Of a DNA stretch of 64,000 nucleotides, positions 1 through 8,924 are shown piece by piece (the first letter of the stretch is position 1; every line of letters begins with the position of its first letter). The position numbers and the translations under genes are program-made. The stretch lies in the NCBI GenBank assembly GCA_045648505.1, contig JAZROD010000058.1, positions 12,685 through 76,684 on the forward strand, given 5' to 3'. The notes under the pieces are model-generated. The model had not been told where the DNA came from, did no database searches, and worked only from the letters and a program-made list of their open reading frames with translations. This stretch comes from RGIG8700 sp045648505. GTDB lineage: Bacteria > Bacillota > Clostridia > RGIG6154.

Positions 1-439
1 AAATAAGTACGCCAAGAATGAATGTGGCAAGAGCCGCACCTGTTCTTGTTTTGATGTTCTTTTCTGCCCATCTTCCGAAAGCAGCACTACCGCCTGCTTT
101 GTTGATTAAGGCAACCATTGCACCAAGTACTACAAGGAAAATGAAAATACCTGCAGTACCTGAAACTGCTTCAATAAGACCATTGTTTAAAACATAGTCA
201 AATGCTGCAACAGGTTTAAAGTCTGCCGCAAATAAACCGCCAAGTAAAATTCCCACGAAAAGTGATGAATATACTTCCTTTGTTATAAGGGCAAGACCGA
301 TAGCAACAACAGGCGGAATAAGTGCCCAGAATGTTGCAAAGTAGGATGATACTGCTTCCGCTTCTTCAGCAAGCCCAAGCATTGGGAACAAAAGTGCGAA
401 GATAAAAGCAAAAACAGAAGCTTTTGTTAATTTTCTCAT
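1..439 (-). CDS. NhaC-type Na+/H+ antiporter family protein (5' part; 3' end outside window)
   Basis: Integral membrane cation/proton antiporter by family resemblance. The ATG at 439 follows an AGGAG site at about 449-453; 146 codons are visible and the frame stays open to base 1. The protein starts with a hydrophobic signal-like helix (about residues 5-24), then a loop rich in Glu/Ala, then membrane segments containing 'LIPPVVAIGLALITKEVYSS' and 'SGTAGIFIFLVVLGAMVALI', which are typical of the NhaC/YheL-type transporters. It is transcribed away from aspS; a TTGACA on the minus strand at 519-524 may be its -35 box. Substrate cannot be told from this part; a carboxylate or amino-acid/proton carrier of the same superfamily is the alternative. 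Confidence 0.7.
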   Translation of the reverse strand, partial: MRKLTKASVFAFIFALLFPMLGLAEEAEAVSSYFATFWALIPPVVAIGLALITKEVYSSLFVGILLGGLFAADFKPVAAFDYVLNNGLIEAVSGTAGIFIFLVVLGAMVALINKAGGSAAFGRWAEKNIKTRTGAALATFILGVLI

Positions 440-551
440 ATCTTTTTTCTCCTTCATAATAAATTTCATATAAGAATATAACAAATATAACATAATATTG
501 ACAAAAAATCAACTGATTTGTCAAAAAAATGCGAAGGGCCTTTGAATAAAG

Positions 552-580
552 TTGACAAGAAGAGATAAAATTGATATAAT
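552..580 (+). promoter_or_regulatory. sigma-A promoter of aspS
   Basis: Perfect consensus: TTGACA at 552-557, 17-base spacer, TATAAT at 575-580. Transcription would start near 587, giving a leader of under 30 bases before the aspS start; no T-box leader fits in that space. Confidence 0.8.
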
Positions 581-613
581 TAGACGATTATTATTGATAT
601 AAAGGTGATGAAA

Positions 614-2383
614 ATGTTTCAGTCAAGAACTCATAATTGTAATGAATTAAGACTTGCTAACGTTGGAGAAAAAGTTACCATCGTTGGCTGGCTTGAAAAT
701 GTAAGAAAGGTAAGTAAAAATCTTGCTTTTTTAGTTATCCGTGATTTTTATGGTACAACACAGGCAGTTGTTGAAACAGAAGAAATTATGGAAATTATTG
801 ACTCTGTTAACTGCGAATCAACAGTTTCAATCGAAGGTGTTGTAAGAGAGCGTTCAAGCAAAAATGCAAATCTTGCAACAGGTGAAATTGAAGTTGTTCC
901 TGAAAAAATTGAAATACTGGGCAAATGCAGATACAACGAACTTCCTTTTGAAATTAACCGTTCAAGAGAAGCAGATGAAAATGCCCGTCTTAAATACAGA
1001 TATCTCGATTTAAGAAATCCTGCAGTTAAAGAAAAAATTATTTTAAGATGTAATGTTGTTGCGGCGCTTCGAAATGCTATGACAGAGCAGGGCTTTTTAG
1101 AAATCACAACTCCGATTTTAACAAGCTCATCTCCTGAAGGTGCAAGAGACTATCTTGTTCCATCAAGAAACCATCCTGGTAAGTTCTATGCACTTCCTCA
1201 GGCTCCACAGCAGTTTAAGCAGATTTTAATGACATCTGGCTTTGATAAATATTTCCAGATTGCTCCTTGCTTCAGAGATGAAGACGCAAGAGCAGACCGT
1301 TCACCGGGCGAATTCTATCAGCTTGATATGGAAATGGCTTTCGCATCACAGGACGATGTATTCTCTGTAATCGAAACCGTTCTTCCACCTGTGTTTGAAA
1401 AGTTCGGAACTTATGACAGAGCATCAAAAGCTCCTTTTGTAAGAATTCCTTTCAAAGAATCTATGGAAAAATACGGTTCAGATAAACCTGACCTCAGAAT
1501 TGACCTTGAGCTTACAGATGTTACAGAGCTTTTAGGCGATTGCGGATTTGAACCATTTAAAAATAACACAGTTAAAGCTGTTGTTGTTGATGAATTCACA
1601 CAGACAAGAAAATTCATTGATAAAATCGTTGCAGATGCAGAAGTTTTAACAGGCAACAAAACATACTGGTTCAAAATTGATGAAACAGGTGCAGTTGTTG
1701 GTGGTATTTCTAAATTCCTTGCAGAAATTGATGTTATCGGCGCACTTAACTTAAAACCAAACACATTGGTAGCTTTAGCTTCAGGTGAAAAGCTTGTTGC
1801 ACAGAAAACTGCAGGTGTATTAAGAAAACTTCTCGGTAATGCCTGCGATAATCACATTGACAGAGAATGTTATAAATTCTGCTGGATTGTTGATTTCCCA
1901 ATGTATGAAATCGGCGAAGAATCAGGCGAGCTTGAATTCTGCCACAACCCATTCTCAATGCCACAGGGCGGTCTTGAAGCATTAAAAGAGGCAGAAGGCG
2001 ATATGGAAAAAGCTCTTGCACTTAATGCTTATCAGTATGACCTTGTATGTAACGGTATTGAACTTTCATCAGGTGCGGTAAGAAACCACGACCCTGAAAT
2101 TATGATTAAAGCCTTCCAGCTTGTTGGACTTGGCGAAGATGATGTTAAAGCTAAATTCCCTGCTATGTATAATGCATTCTGCTACGGTGCACCACCACAC
2201 GCAGGTATTGCTCCTGGTGTTGACAGAATGGTTATGATACTTGCTGCAGAAGAAAGCATCAGAGAAATCATCCCATTCCCAATGAACAAACACGCTCAGG
2301 ATATTATGATGGGCGCACCTTCAGTTGTTGAAGACAAACAGCTTACAGATGTCCACATCAAAATCGCTGAAGAAAAAGAGTAA
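614..2383 (+). CDS. aspS: Aspartyl-tRNA synthetase
   Basis: Cytoplasmic class II synthetase that charges tRNA-Asp (or tRNA-Asp/Asn). At 589 residues it has the full bacterial length. The order is an OB-fold anticodon-binding domain (about 1-110), the class II catalytic core with motif 2 'CFRDEDARADRSPGEFYQLD' near residue 215, the bacterial GAD insertion (about 290-410), and motif 3 'GIAPGVDRMVMIL' near 535. A GTG at 605 and an ATG at 608 are also in frame, but AGGTGA at 603-608 sits correctly for the ATG at 614, and that gives the usual N-terminus MFQSRTHNC. It is monocistronic: own promoter upstream, strong terminator downstream. Confidence 0.97.
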   Translation: MFQSRTHNCNELRLANVGEKVTIVGWLENVRKVSKNLAFLVIRDFYGTTQAVVETEEIMEIIDSVNCESTVSIEGVVRERSSKNANLATGEIEVVPEKIEILGKCRYNELPFEINRSREADENARLKYRYLDLRNPAVKEKIILRCNVVAALRNAMTEQGFLEITTPILTSSSPEGARDYLVPSRNHPGKFYALPQAPQQFKQILMTSGFDKYFQIAPCFRDEDARADRSPGEFYQLDMEMAFASQDDVFSVIETVLPPVFEKFGTYDRASKAPFVRIPFKESMEKYGSDKPDLRIDLELTDVTELLGDCGFEPFKNNTVKAVVVDEFTQTRKFIDKIVADAEVLTGNKTYWFKIDETGAVVGGISKFLAEIDVIGALNLKPNTLVALASGEKLVAQKTAGVLRKLLGNACDNHIDRECYKFCWIVDFPMYEIGEESGELEFCHNPFSMPQGGLEALKEAEGDMEKALALNAYQYDLVCNGIELSSGAVRNHDPEIMIKAFQLVGLGEDDVKAKFPAMYNAFCYGAPPHAGIAPGVDRMVMILAAEESIREIIPFPMNKHAQDIMMGAPSVVEDKQLTDVHIKIAEEKE

Positions 2384-2398
2384 TGTTTATAACAAACA

Positions 2399-2431
2399 AA
2401 ACGATGTTAGTTTCTAACATCGTTTTTTTGT
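2399..2431 (+). terminator. Rho-independent terminator of aspS
   Basis: Nine-base perfect stem (ACGATGTTA / TAACATCGT) with a 5-base loop, followed by seven T residues, 16 bases after the aspS stop. Confidence 0.93.
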
Positions 2432-2509
2432 TTATTTTCACAAGGTGAATACCAATGTAACAACACTACAGAAATACTTAATTTTTCTTTAAAATAAGGG
2501 CTTTTTTGC

Positions 2510-2538
2510 TTGTATAATTTTACAAAATATGCTATAAT
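2510..2538 (+). promoter_or_regulatory. Promoter of the rnf operon
   Basis: TTGTAT at 2510-2515, 17-base spacer, TATAAT at 2533-2538, about 45 bases upstream of the chosen rnfC start. Confidence 0.6.
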
Positions 2539-2582
2539 CTTTAATAAGTATGGAATATAAAAACCGGGGGGTTATTATAAAA

Positions 2583-3914
2583 ATGTTAAAAACTTTCAGA
2601 GGCGGTATTCATCCACCTGAAAAAAAAGAAAAAACAGAAATGCTTCCTTCTCTCCCTATTTCTCCGGGCGATGAAGTGATTATTCCTTTAAGACAGCATA
2701 TAGGTGCACCTTGTGACCCATTGGTTGCAGTTGGTGATTATGTTTATATGGGTCAGAAAATCGGTGAAAGCACATCTTTCGTTTCTGCGCCTGTTCACTC
2801 TTCTGTTTCGGGTACAGTTAAGGCTATTAAACCATATCCGCACCCAACCGGCGGAGAATGTATGAGCATTATTATTGAAAATGACAGAAAAGATGCTCTC
2901 GCAGAAGGAATCACACCTTTCACACTTGACCTTTTCCCGAATAAGGTTAAAGAATATGTGGATAATCTTGATCCGAAAGAGATTGTTGCCAAGGTAAAAG
3001 AAGCAGGTATAACAGGTATGGGCGGTGCGTCCTTCCCTCTCCATGTTAAGCTTTCTCCACCACCGGGAACAGAGATTGACACAATCGTTTTAAACGGTGC
3101 AGAATGTGAGCCTTATTTAACATCAGACCACAGAGCTATGCTTGAACATCCAAAGCTTATTATCTGCGGTGCTTTAATGATAAGAAAAGCAGTTGGCGCA
3201 AAGAAAATCTTAATGGCTATTGAAAACAATAAGCCTGATGCAATTGCTCTTATGAAAACACTTCTTAAGGACTATGAAGATTTTGAAGTGGTTGTTCTTA
3301 AAACAAAATATCCACAGGGTAGTGAAAAACAGCTTATAAATGCGGTTTGCGGAAGACAGGTTCCATCAGGCGGACTTCCATCTGCAGTAGGGGTTGTTGT
3401 TTCAAATGTAGACACCTGTTCTGCAGTGGCAGATGCAGTTGTAAGAAATATGCCACTTATCAGAAGAAATGTTACGGTTTCAGGCAGTGCGGTTGCAAAT
3501 CCTTCAAACCTTATTGCCAGAGTTGGTATGAAGTTTGACGAGCTTTTTGAAGCAGTTGACGGTCTTAAAGAAGCACCTGAAAAAATCATTATGGGTGGAC
3601 CTATGATGGGTATGGCACAGACACGAACAGATGTTCCTATGATTAAAGGTACATCAGGTATACTTGCACTTTCAAAGGCAGAAACCTACGGTGATAAAGA
3701 GGGCGACTGCGTTAAGTGCGGAAAATGTGTTGAAGTTTGTCCTATGCGACTTATGCCAAATGCTTTAACAACCTTTGCTATTGCAAAAGATGCTGAAAAA
3801 TTAAAAGAGTATTTCATTTTAGATTGTATGGAATGCGGTTCATGTACTTTCATCTGTCCACAGAAGAGATTTATTGTTCAGCACATTAAAAAAGGAAAAG
3901 CTTTGTTGAAATAA
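2583..3914 (+). CDS. rnfC: Rnf electron transport complex subunit C
   Basis: Membrane-associated subunit of the ferredoxin:NAD+ oxidoreductase that pumps Na+ or H+; RnfC carries the NAD(H)/FMN site and two [4Fe-4S] clusters. 443 residues from the ATG at 2583, which gives the family N-terminus MLKTFRGGIHPPEKKE and follows a G-rich site at 2566-2571; the frame is open 11 codons further upstream (ATG 2550) but that extension lies in the promoter region. The Gly-rich nucleotide-binding segment 'GITGMGGASFPLHVKL' is near residue 140. Two ferredoxin motifs lie near the C terminus: CVKCGKCVEVCP and CMECGSCTFICP. First gene of the rnfCDGEAB cluster. A palindromic repeat separates it from rnfD. Confidence 0.95.
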   Translation: MLKTFRGGIHPPEKKEKTEMLPSLPISPGDEVIIPLRQHIGAPCDPLVAVGDYVYMGQKIGESTSFVSAPVHSSVSGTVKAIKPYPHPTGGECMSIIIENDRKDALAEGITPFTLDLFPNKVKEYVDNLDPKEIVAKVKEAGITGMGGASFPLHVKLSPPPGTEIDTIVLNGAECEPYLTSDHRAMLEHPKLIICGALMIRKAVGAKKILMAIENNKPDAIALMKTLLKDYEDFEVVVLKTKYPQGSEKQLINAVCGRQVPSGGLPSAVGVVVSNVDTCSAVADAVVRNMPLIRRNVTVSGSAVANPSNLIARVGMKFDELFEAVDGLKEAPEKIIMGGPMMGMAQTRTDVPMIKGTSGILALSKAETYGDKEGDCVKCGKCVEVCPMRLMPNALTTFAIAKDAEKLKEYFILDCMECGSCTFICPQKRFIVQHIKKGKALLK

Positions 3915-3918
3915 TGGT

Positions 3919-4007
3919 TAATTTTCCGCATTTTGCACCTTTCCCCCTGCTCGTGTACACAAAAAGTACACCACGCAGAGGAAATGCACAAACTGCGAAA
4001 AATTTCC
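3919..4007. repeat. Palindromic intergenic repeat, copy A (between rnfC and rnfD)
   Basis: About 89 bases forming one long imperfect hairpin. Outer arms AATTTTCCGCATTTTGCA and its near complement TGCACAAACTGCGAAAAATT; apex GTGTAC-(ACAAAAA)-GTACAC. The same unit recurs at 6721-6806, 6828-6913 and 39206-39290. This copy shares its inner arms (CCCCCTGCTC.. / ..CACGCAGAGG) with copy C. Confidence 0.85.
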
Positions 4008-4059
4008 ACATTATTTGGTTAAGAGAAATGTTAACTTCCAAAATGAAAGGAAATAAATT

Positions 4060-5013
4060 ATGGATAAATTAGTAATGTCTTATGCGCCACACATAAGAAG
4101 CAAAAGAACAACAAAAGCTCTTATGCTTGATGTTGTTATTGCACTTATGCCGGCACTTATTGCGGGAATTTACTATTTCGGACTTCCTGCACTTATACAT
4201 ACATTAACCTGTGTTGCATCCTGTGTATTCTTTGAATATATCTGGGAAAAGCTTTTTAAGCTTCCAAACACATCAGGTGACTTTTCTGCAGTTATCACAG
4301 GTATTTTAATTGCATTCAATGTGCCTGCAGCTCTTCCTTACGGATATGATGTTGCCGCATCTTTCTTTGCAATTATAATTGTTAAAATGTTTTTCGGCGG
4401 TCTTGGTCACAACTTTATTAACCCTGCACTTGGTGCAAGAGCATTTCTTCTTGCCTGCTGGCCTGTTGCAATGACAAAGTGGACTGCACCTGCTTTCACA
4501 TTAAAACCGGTTGTTGATGCGGTTTCAACTGCAACACCTCTTGGTGCTTTAAAAGAAAGCGGAGAAGTTATTGCATCAAATATGGATTTATTCCTTGGTA
4601 ATGTGGGCGGATGTATTGGTGAAGTTTCCGCACTTGCAATTTTAATCGGTTTTGTTTATCTTTTAATCAGAAAAGTTATTACCCCAACAATTCCGCTTAT
4701 TTATATAGGTGTTGTATTCGTACTTGCCTGGGCAACAGGATATGACCCTGTGTTCTTCATTTTATCAGGCGGTCTTATGCTTGGTGCTGTGTTTATGGCA
4801 ACAGATTATGTTACAAGCCCTATGTCATGGATGGGTCATATTGTTTATGCAACTCTTCTTGGTGTGTTAACTTTTGTAATAAGAGTGTACGGTAAGCTTC
4901 CTGAAGGTGTCAGCTACTCAATTCTTATTATGAATGTTGTAACTCCTTTAATTGACAAATATACAAGACCTACAAGATACGGCGCAAAAGGAGGTAAGAA
5001 AAATGAAAAATAA
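4060..5013 (+). CDS. rnfD: Rnf complex subunit D
   Basis: Polytopic membrane subunit of Rnf carrying covalently bound FMN. 317 residues with about nine to ten hydrophobic segments. The FMN attachment motif is visible as 'STATPLGALK' near residue 157, where the threonine before PLG is the expected flavin anchor. An AAAGGA site precedes the ATG. Its stop codon overlaps the start of rnfG by 11 bases, so the two are translationally coupled. Confidence 0.95.
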   Translation: MDKLVMSYAPHIRSKRTTKALMLDVVIALMPALIAGIYYFGLPALIHTLTCVASCVFFEYIWEKLFKLPNTSGDFSAVITGILIAFNVPAALPYGYDVAASFFAIIIVKMFFGGLGHNFINPALGARAFLLACWPVAMTKWTAPAFTLKPVVDAVSTATPLGALKESGEVIASNMDLFLGNVGGCIGEVSALAILIGFVYLLIRKVITPTIPLIYIGVVFVLAWATGYDPVFFILSGGLMLGAVFMATDYVTSPMSWMGHIVYATLLGVLTFVIRVYGKLPEGVSYSILIMNVVTPLIDKYTRPTRYGAKGGKKNEK

Positions 5014-5545
5014 TATTTTTACTATGACTCTTACCTTGGTTATAATTGCAATAGTTGTTTCAGTTGCAATGTCTTATGTAAATTCAGTTACTGCTCCAAT
5101 GATTGCAAACAATGATGCCAAAAAGCTTAATGAATCTCTTGCAACAGTTATTGAAGCAGATGAATTCCCTGTTGTGGAAGAAAACGAAGCATACACCATC
5201 TACAAAGCAGTTAAAAACGGTGAAACAGTTGGCTTCTGCGTTAAAAACACTTCAAGCGGTTACGGTGGAGATATTACACTTTTAACAGGTATGGATAAAG
5301 ATTTAAAAGTTACAGGTGTTGAGCTTTTAAGCCACGCAGAAACTGCAGGTCTTGGTGCAAATGCATCAAAGCCTGAATTCAAAGAACAGTATAAAGGTAA
5401 AGCAGAAAATATTGGTGTTGTTAAAAACAGCCCAAAAGAAAATGATATAGTTGCAATTTCAGGTGCAACAATCACATCAAAAGCAGTAACAGAAGGCGTA
5501 AATGATGCTATTGCTTTAGTAAAGGAGGCAGGAATTGATGAATAA
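5003..5545 (+). CDS. rnfG: Rnf complex subunit G (FMN-binding)
   Basis: 180-residue subunit with one N-terminal membrane helix (about residues 5-28) and an extracytoplasmic FMN-binding domain. The covalent flavin motif SGATITSKAV is near residue 153. The frame is open from 4952, inside rnfD, but GGAGG just before 5003 and the start MKNNIFTMTL fix the start at 5003. It ends overlapping rnfE by 8 bases. Confidence 0.95.
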   Translation: MKNNIFTMTLTLVIIAIVVSVAMSYVNSVTAPMIANNDAKKLNESLATVIEADEFPVVEENEAYTIYKAVKNGETVGFCVKNTSSGYGGDITLLTGMDKDLKVTGVELLSHAETAGLGANASKPEFKEQYKGKAENIGVVKNSPKENDIVAISGATITSKAVTEGVNDAIALVKEAGIDE

Positions 5546-6128
5546 TTTTACAAAAGGTATTCTTAAAGAAAATCCTGTACTCGTACTTCTTCTGGGTATG
5601 TGCCCTTCCCTTGCAACAACAACATCTGTTACAAATGCAATCGGTATGGGACTTTCAGCAACTGCAGTTTTAATCTGCTCAAATGTTGTTATTTCACTTT
5701 TAAGAAAGCTTATCCCATCAAAAGTAAGAATTGCGGCATACATTGTTATTATCGCAACCTTCGTTACAATAGTTGAAATGCTTCTTAAAGCTTTTCTTCC
5801 ATCATTGGCGGAATCTCTCGGCGTTTTCATTCCTTTAATCGTTGTAAACTGTATTATTTTAGCAAGAGCAGAAGCTTTTGCTTCAAAAAATAATGTATTC
5901 CAGTCATTTTTAGACGGTGCAGGAATGGGACTTGGTTTTACAGTTGCACTTACAATTATTGCAACCTTCAGAGAAATTTTAGGCGCAGGAACCTGGATGA
6001 ACTTCCGTGTTATGCCTGCAGCTTATGAGCCTGCTTTATTGTTTATTCTCCCTGCAGGCGGTTTCTTATCACTTGGTATTATTCTTGGCATAATCAATCT
6101 TATAAAAGGAGGAAAGAAAAATGGGTAA
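5538..6128 (+). CDS. rnfE: Rnf complex subunit E
   Basis: Six-helix membrane subunit, paired with RnfA and antiparallel to it. 196 residues. The family signature 'ENPVLVLLLGMCPSLATTTS' is at the N terminus, and its Cys is the residue proposed to help ligate the intramembrane iron-sulfur centre. AAAGGAGG at 5521-5528 favours the ATG at 5538 over the TTG at 5535. It overlaps rnfG and rnfA by 8 bases each. Confidence 0.95.
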   Translation: MNNFTKGILKENPVLVLLLGMCPSLATTTSVTNAIGMGLSATAVLICSNVVISLLRKLIPSKVRIAAYIVIIATFVTIVEMLLKAFLPSLAESLGVFIPLIVVNCIILARAEAFASKNNVFQSFLDGAGMGLGFTVALTIIATFREILGAGTWMNFRVMPAAYEPALLFILPAGGFLSLGIILGIINLIKGGKKNG

Positions 6129-6711
6129 CGGCGTTTTAGCAGGTATTCTTTCAATTTTGTTAAGCGGAATTTTAACAAACAATTTCATTTTCTCCAGATT
6201 TATGGGCATCTGTCCCTTCCTTGGGGTTTCAAAGAAAACTTCAACCGCAGTTGGTATGGGTATGGCAGTTACTTTTGTTATGACTCTTGCAGGAACAGTA
6301 ACATTTCTTGTTTACAAATACCTTATGGTTCCATTTGGACTTGAGTATATGAAAACAATCATTTTCATATTTATCATAGCGGCACTTGTGCAGTTTGTGG
6401 AAATGGCTCTTCAGAAGCTTCTTCCATCGCTTTACACAGCACTTGGTATTTATTTACCGCTTATCACAACAAACTGTGCAGTACTTGGTGCGGTGCTTTT
6501 AGTTGTTGATACATACAAATACGAAACTTTAATAGAAGCAGTAGTATTCAATTTCAGTGCGGCTCTCGGCTTCACACTTGCAATAGTTCTTCTTGCAGGC
6601 GTAAGAGAAAGACTCGAAACTGCACCAATCCCTAAATTCTTACAGGGATTCCCGATTGTATTGGTGTCAGCGGCACTTATATCAATGGCCTTCGTAGGCT
6701 TAAGCTTCTAA
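6121..6711 (+). CDS. rnfA: Rnf complex subunit A
   Basis: 196-residue, six-helix membrane subunit. Family motif 'NNFIFSRFMGICPFLGVSKK' at residues 19-38, with the conserved Cys matching the one in RnfE, and 'LPLITTNCAVLG' in the second half. An AAAGGAGG site lies inside the end of rnfE. After rnfA come two repeat copies and then rnfB, so rnfB may be translated independently of the tight DGEA block. Confidence 0.95.
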   Translation: MGNGVLAGILSILLSGILTNNFIFSRFMGICPFLGVSKKTSTAVGMGMAVTFVMTLAGTVTFLVYKYLMVPFGLEYMKTIIFIFIIAALVQFVEMALQKLLPSLYTALGIYLPLITTNCAVLGAVLLVVDTYKYETLIEAVVFNFSAALGFTLAIVLLAGVRERLETAPIPKFLQGFPIVLVSAALISMAFVGLSF

Positions 6712-6720
6712 AGACTTGTT

Positions 6721-6806
6721 AATTTTCCGTATTTTGCACTGATTGCTCCGCTTATGTACACAAAGTACACGTCGCTTCGCATCAGCACAAACTACGAAAA
6801 ATTTCC
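6721..6806. repeat. Palindromic intergenic repeat, copy B
   Basis: Same outer arms and GTAC-ACAAA-GTAC apex as copy A, but its inner arms (TGATTGCTCCGCTTA .. GCTTCGCATCA) match copy D at 39206-39290. It lies in direct orientation 21 bases before copy C. Confidence 0.85.
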
Positions 6807-6827
6807 TGCGTCTTTTATAAGAAAAGG

Positions 6828-6913
6828 AATTTTCCGTATTTTGCACCTTTCCCCCTGCTCGTGTACACAAAGTACACCACGCAGAGGAAATGCACAAACT
6901 GCGAAAAATTTCC
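6828..6913. repeat. Palindromic intergenic repeat, copy C
   Basis: Nearly identical to copy A over its whole length, including the CCCCCTGCTC / CACGCAGAGG inner arms. Together copies B and C fill most of the 265-base gap between rnfA and rnfB; I see no gene there. Confidence 0.85.
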
Positions 6914-6976
6914 TGTGTCTTAAACAGGGGGGGAACTCCTAATTCCTAACTTTTAACATTGAAAGGAAATTAAATT

Positions 6977-7753
6977 ATGTTACAAACAGTTATAATCTTC
7001 GGCAGTATTGCTCTTGTTATGGGGCTTGTGCTTGGAGTGGCATCAAAAATATTTGCAGTTGATAAAGATGAAAGAATTGATATGATTGCAGAGTGTCTGC
7101 CGGGTGCAAACTGCGGTGGTTGCGGTTATGCGGGTTGCGGTGCTCTTGCAGAAGCAATTGTTAAGGGAGAAGCTCCTGTTAATGCTTGTCCCGGTTGCAC
7201 AAATGTTAAGAAGATTGCCGAAATTATGGGCGTTGTTGCAGAGGAAAATGTACCTGTTGCGGCATTCGTTAAATGTAGCGGAAGTATCTGCAAGGTTAAC
7301 TATAAATATCTTTTTGACGGAACAAAGAGCTGTAAGGATGTTACCAATATGAATCTTGGTGACAAAATGTGCGCTTATGCTTGTCTTGGTTATGGTGACT
7401 GTGTAGAAAAATGTGTTTTCGGTGCTATCACCATAAAGGATGCATTGGCAAGAATCGACCTTACAAGATGTATTGGTTGCGGTCAGTGTGTGGGCGTTTG
7501 TCCTAAAGGTGTTATTGAGCTTATGCCAAAAGACACAAAATATGCGGTTAAATGTTCATCAAAGGATAAGGGACCTGTTGTTAAGGAAGCTTGTCAGGTT
7601 GGATGCTTTGGCTGTAAAATCTGCGAAAAGAACTGTCCGTCAGGTGCAATTACCGTTACAGACAATCTTGCAAAAATCGACATTGAGAAATGTACCCAGT
7701 GCGGTATCTGTGCAGAAAAATGCCCTAAAAAAATTATTTACATAAAGGAATAA
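6977..7753 (+). CDS. rnfB: Rnf complex subunit B (ferredoxin-type)
   Basis: Membrane-anchored iron-sulfur subunit that accepts electrons from ferredoxin. 258 residues: an N-terminal helix (about 3-25), the four-Cys Fe-S domain CLPGANCGGCGYAGC (residues about 40-54), then ferredoxin-type CxxCxxCxxxCP motifs including CIGCGQCVGVCP, CFGCKICEKNCP and CTQCGICAEKCP. A GAAAGGAAAT site precedes the ATG. The carboxypeptidase gene starts 2 bases after its stop. Confidence 0.95.
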   Translation: MLQTVIIFGSIALVMGLVLGVASKIFAVDKDERIDMIAECLPGANCGGCGYAGCGALAEAIVKGEAPVNACPGCTNVKKIAEIMGVVAEENVPVAAFVKCSGSICKVNYKYLFDGTKSCKDVTNMNLGDKMCAYACLGYGDCVEKCVFGAITIKDALARIDLTRCIGCGQCVGVCPKGVIELMPKDTKYAVKCSSKDKGPVVKEACQVGCFGCKICEKNCPSGAITVTDNLAKIDIEKCTQCGICAEKCPKKIIYIKE

Positions 7754-7755
7754 AA

Positions 7756-8922
7756 ATGAAAAAAGTATTTTCTGTTTTTCTTATACTTGCAACAGTTTTT
7801 GCACTTTTTGTGCCTGTTTATGCTGCGCCGGATATTGAAAGCCGTGCGGCAGTTTTAATGGATGCACAGACAGGGCAGATCCTCTATTCAAAAAATCAGG
7901 ATGAGGTTTTATATCCTGCAAGTATAACAAAAATTATGACCATATATCTGGGAACACAGGATGAAAGTAAGCTTGACACTTATTTTTCTGCATCCGATGA
8001 AGCAATAAAAGCAGTTCCCAGAGATACATCAAATATTGCTCTTGATTTTGGTGAAGAAATCACTTTAAAGGATGCACTTTATGCTTCTATGCTTATGTCT
8101 GCAAACGATGCCTGCAATCTGGTTGCAGAAGCGGTTTCGGGAAGTATGGAAAAATTCGTTTCCCTTATGAATTCAACCGCAAAAACCTTTGGTGCAAGAA
8201 ATACAAGCTTTGCAAATGCCAATGGTCTTACAGACAAAAAGCATTACACAACTGCATACGATTTTGCGGTAATCACAAAAGAAGCTTTAAAAAGTGAAGC
8301 CTTTAAAAAGGTTTTCTGCAGTATGGACTATACCATAAAACCCACAAACAAAAATGATGAAGAAAGAAACTTTGTTGCCCAGCACAGAATGATGCATCAG
8401 GCAAAATATAATCATCTTGGAGTTGTGGGTGGTAAAAACGGATTTACCGCCGATGCGGCATACACACTTGTTACATACGGCAAAAAAGACGGAAAAGAGC
8501 TTATTTGTGTTATTTTAAAGAGTCCTTCCTTTAATTCTGTTTATGAGGACACTCAAACTCTTTTAGAGTATGGATATAAAAATTTCACCAGAAGTATAAT
8601 GAAAGCAGAAGAGGTGGAAGAATATATTGAGGGAAGAACAACATATACTCCTGTTGGAGAAGCGGAGTTTCTTTTAGACAATCAGTACGAAAAGGATAGT
8701 CTTGTGACTGCTTTTGCAGACGGTGTTTTTCAGATTAAAACTCCTGACGGTACTGTTCTGGGTCAGCTTGAAGCTATCTCTGAAACCACGCTCTCAATAT
8801 GGCAGATTATATGGATTATAATAAAAATAATATTCTTTGTAATACTTGCTTTGTTCATAGGCTTATATGCTTTATTGATTATTGCAAGTAATAAAAGCAG
8901 AAAAAGAAGAAAGAAAAAATAA
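7756..8922 (+). CDS. D-alanyl-D-alanine carboxypeptidase (PBP5/DacF family), KNG variant
   Basis: Peptidoglycan-trimming serine enzyme of the S11 family, acting outside the membrane. 388 residues: signal peptide (1-24), then SxxK as SITK (near 55), SxN as SAND (near 114), and the third motif read as K-N-G in 'GGKNGFTADA' where most relatives have KTG. A C-terminal hydrophobic helix (about 345-378) followed by a Lys/Arg-rich tail would anchor it from the inside. It lies 2 bases after rnfB and 2 bases before the next gene, so it probably belongs to the rnf transcript. Confidence 0.88.
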   Translation: MKKVFSVFLILATVFALFVPVYAAPDIESRAAVLMDAQTGQILYSKNQDEVLYPASITKIMTIYLGTQDESKLDTYFSASDEAIKAVPRDTSNIALDFGEEITLKDALYASMLMSANDACNLVAEAVSGSMEKFVSLMNSTAKTFGARNTSFANANGLTDKKHYTTAYDFAVITKEALKSEAFKKVFCSMDYTIKPTNKNDEERNFVAQHRMMHQAKYNHLGVVGGKNGFTADAAYTLVTYGKKDGKELICVILKSPSFNSVYEDTQTLLEYGYKNFTRSIMKAEEVEEYIEGRTTYTPVGEAEFLLDNQYEKDSLVTAFADGVFQIKTPDGTVLGQLEAISETTLSIWQIIWIIIKIIFFVILALFIGLYALLIIASNKSRKRRKKK

Positions 8923-8924
8923 TT

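Noticed and set aside
748..2293. Several antisense open frames across aspS
   Set aside because: They are shadows of the biased codon use of aspS, without ribosome sites or homology.
2550..2582. Upstream extension of rnfC by 11 codons
   Set aside because: It overlaps the likely transcript start region and the family N-terminus begins at 2583.
6700..6942. 60-65-codon open frames on both strands between rnfA and rnfB
   Set aside because: They are translations of the palindromic repeats B and C.
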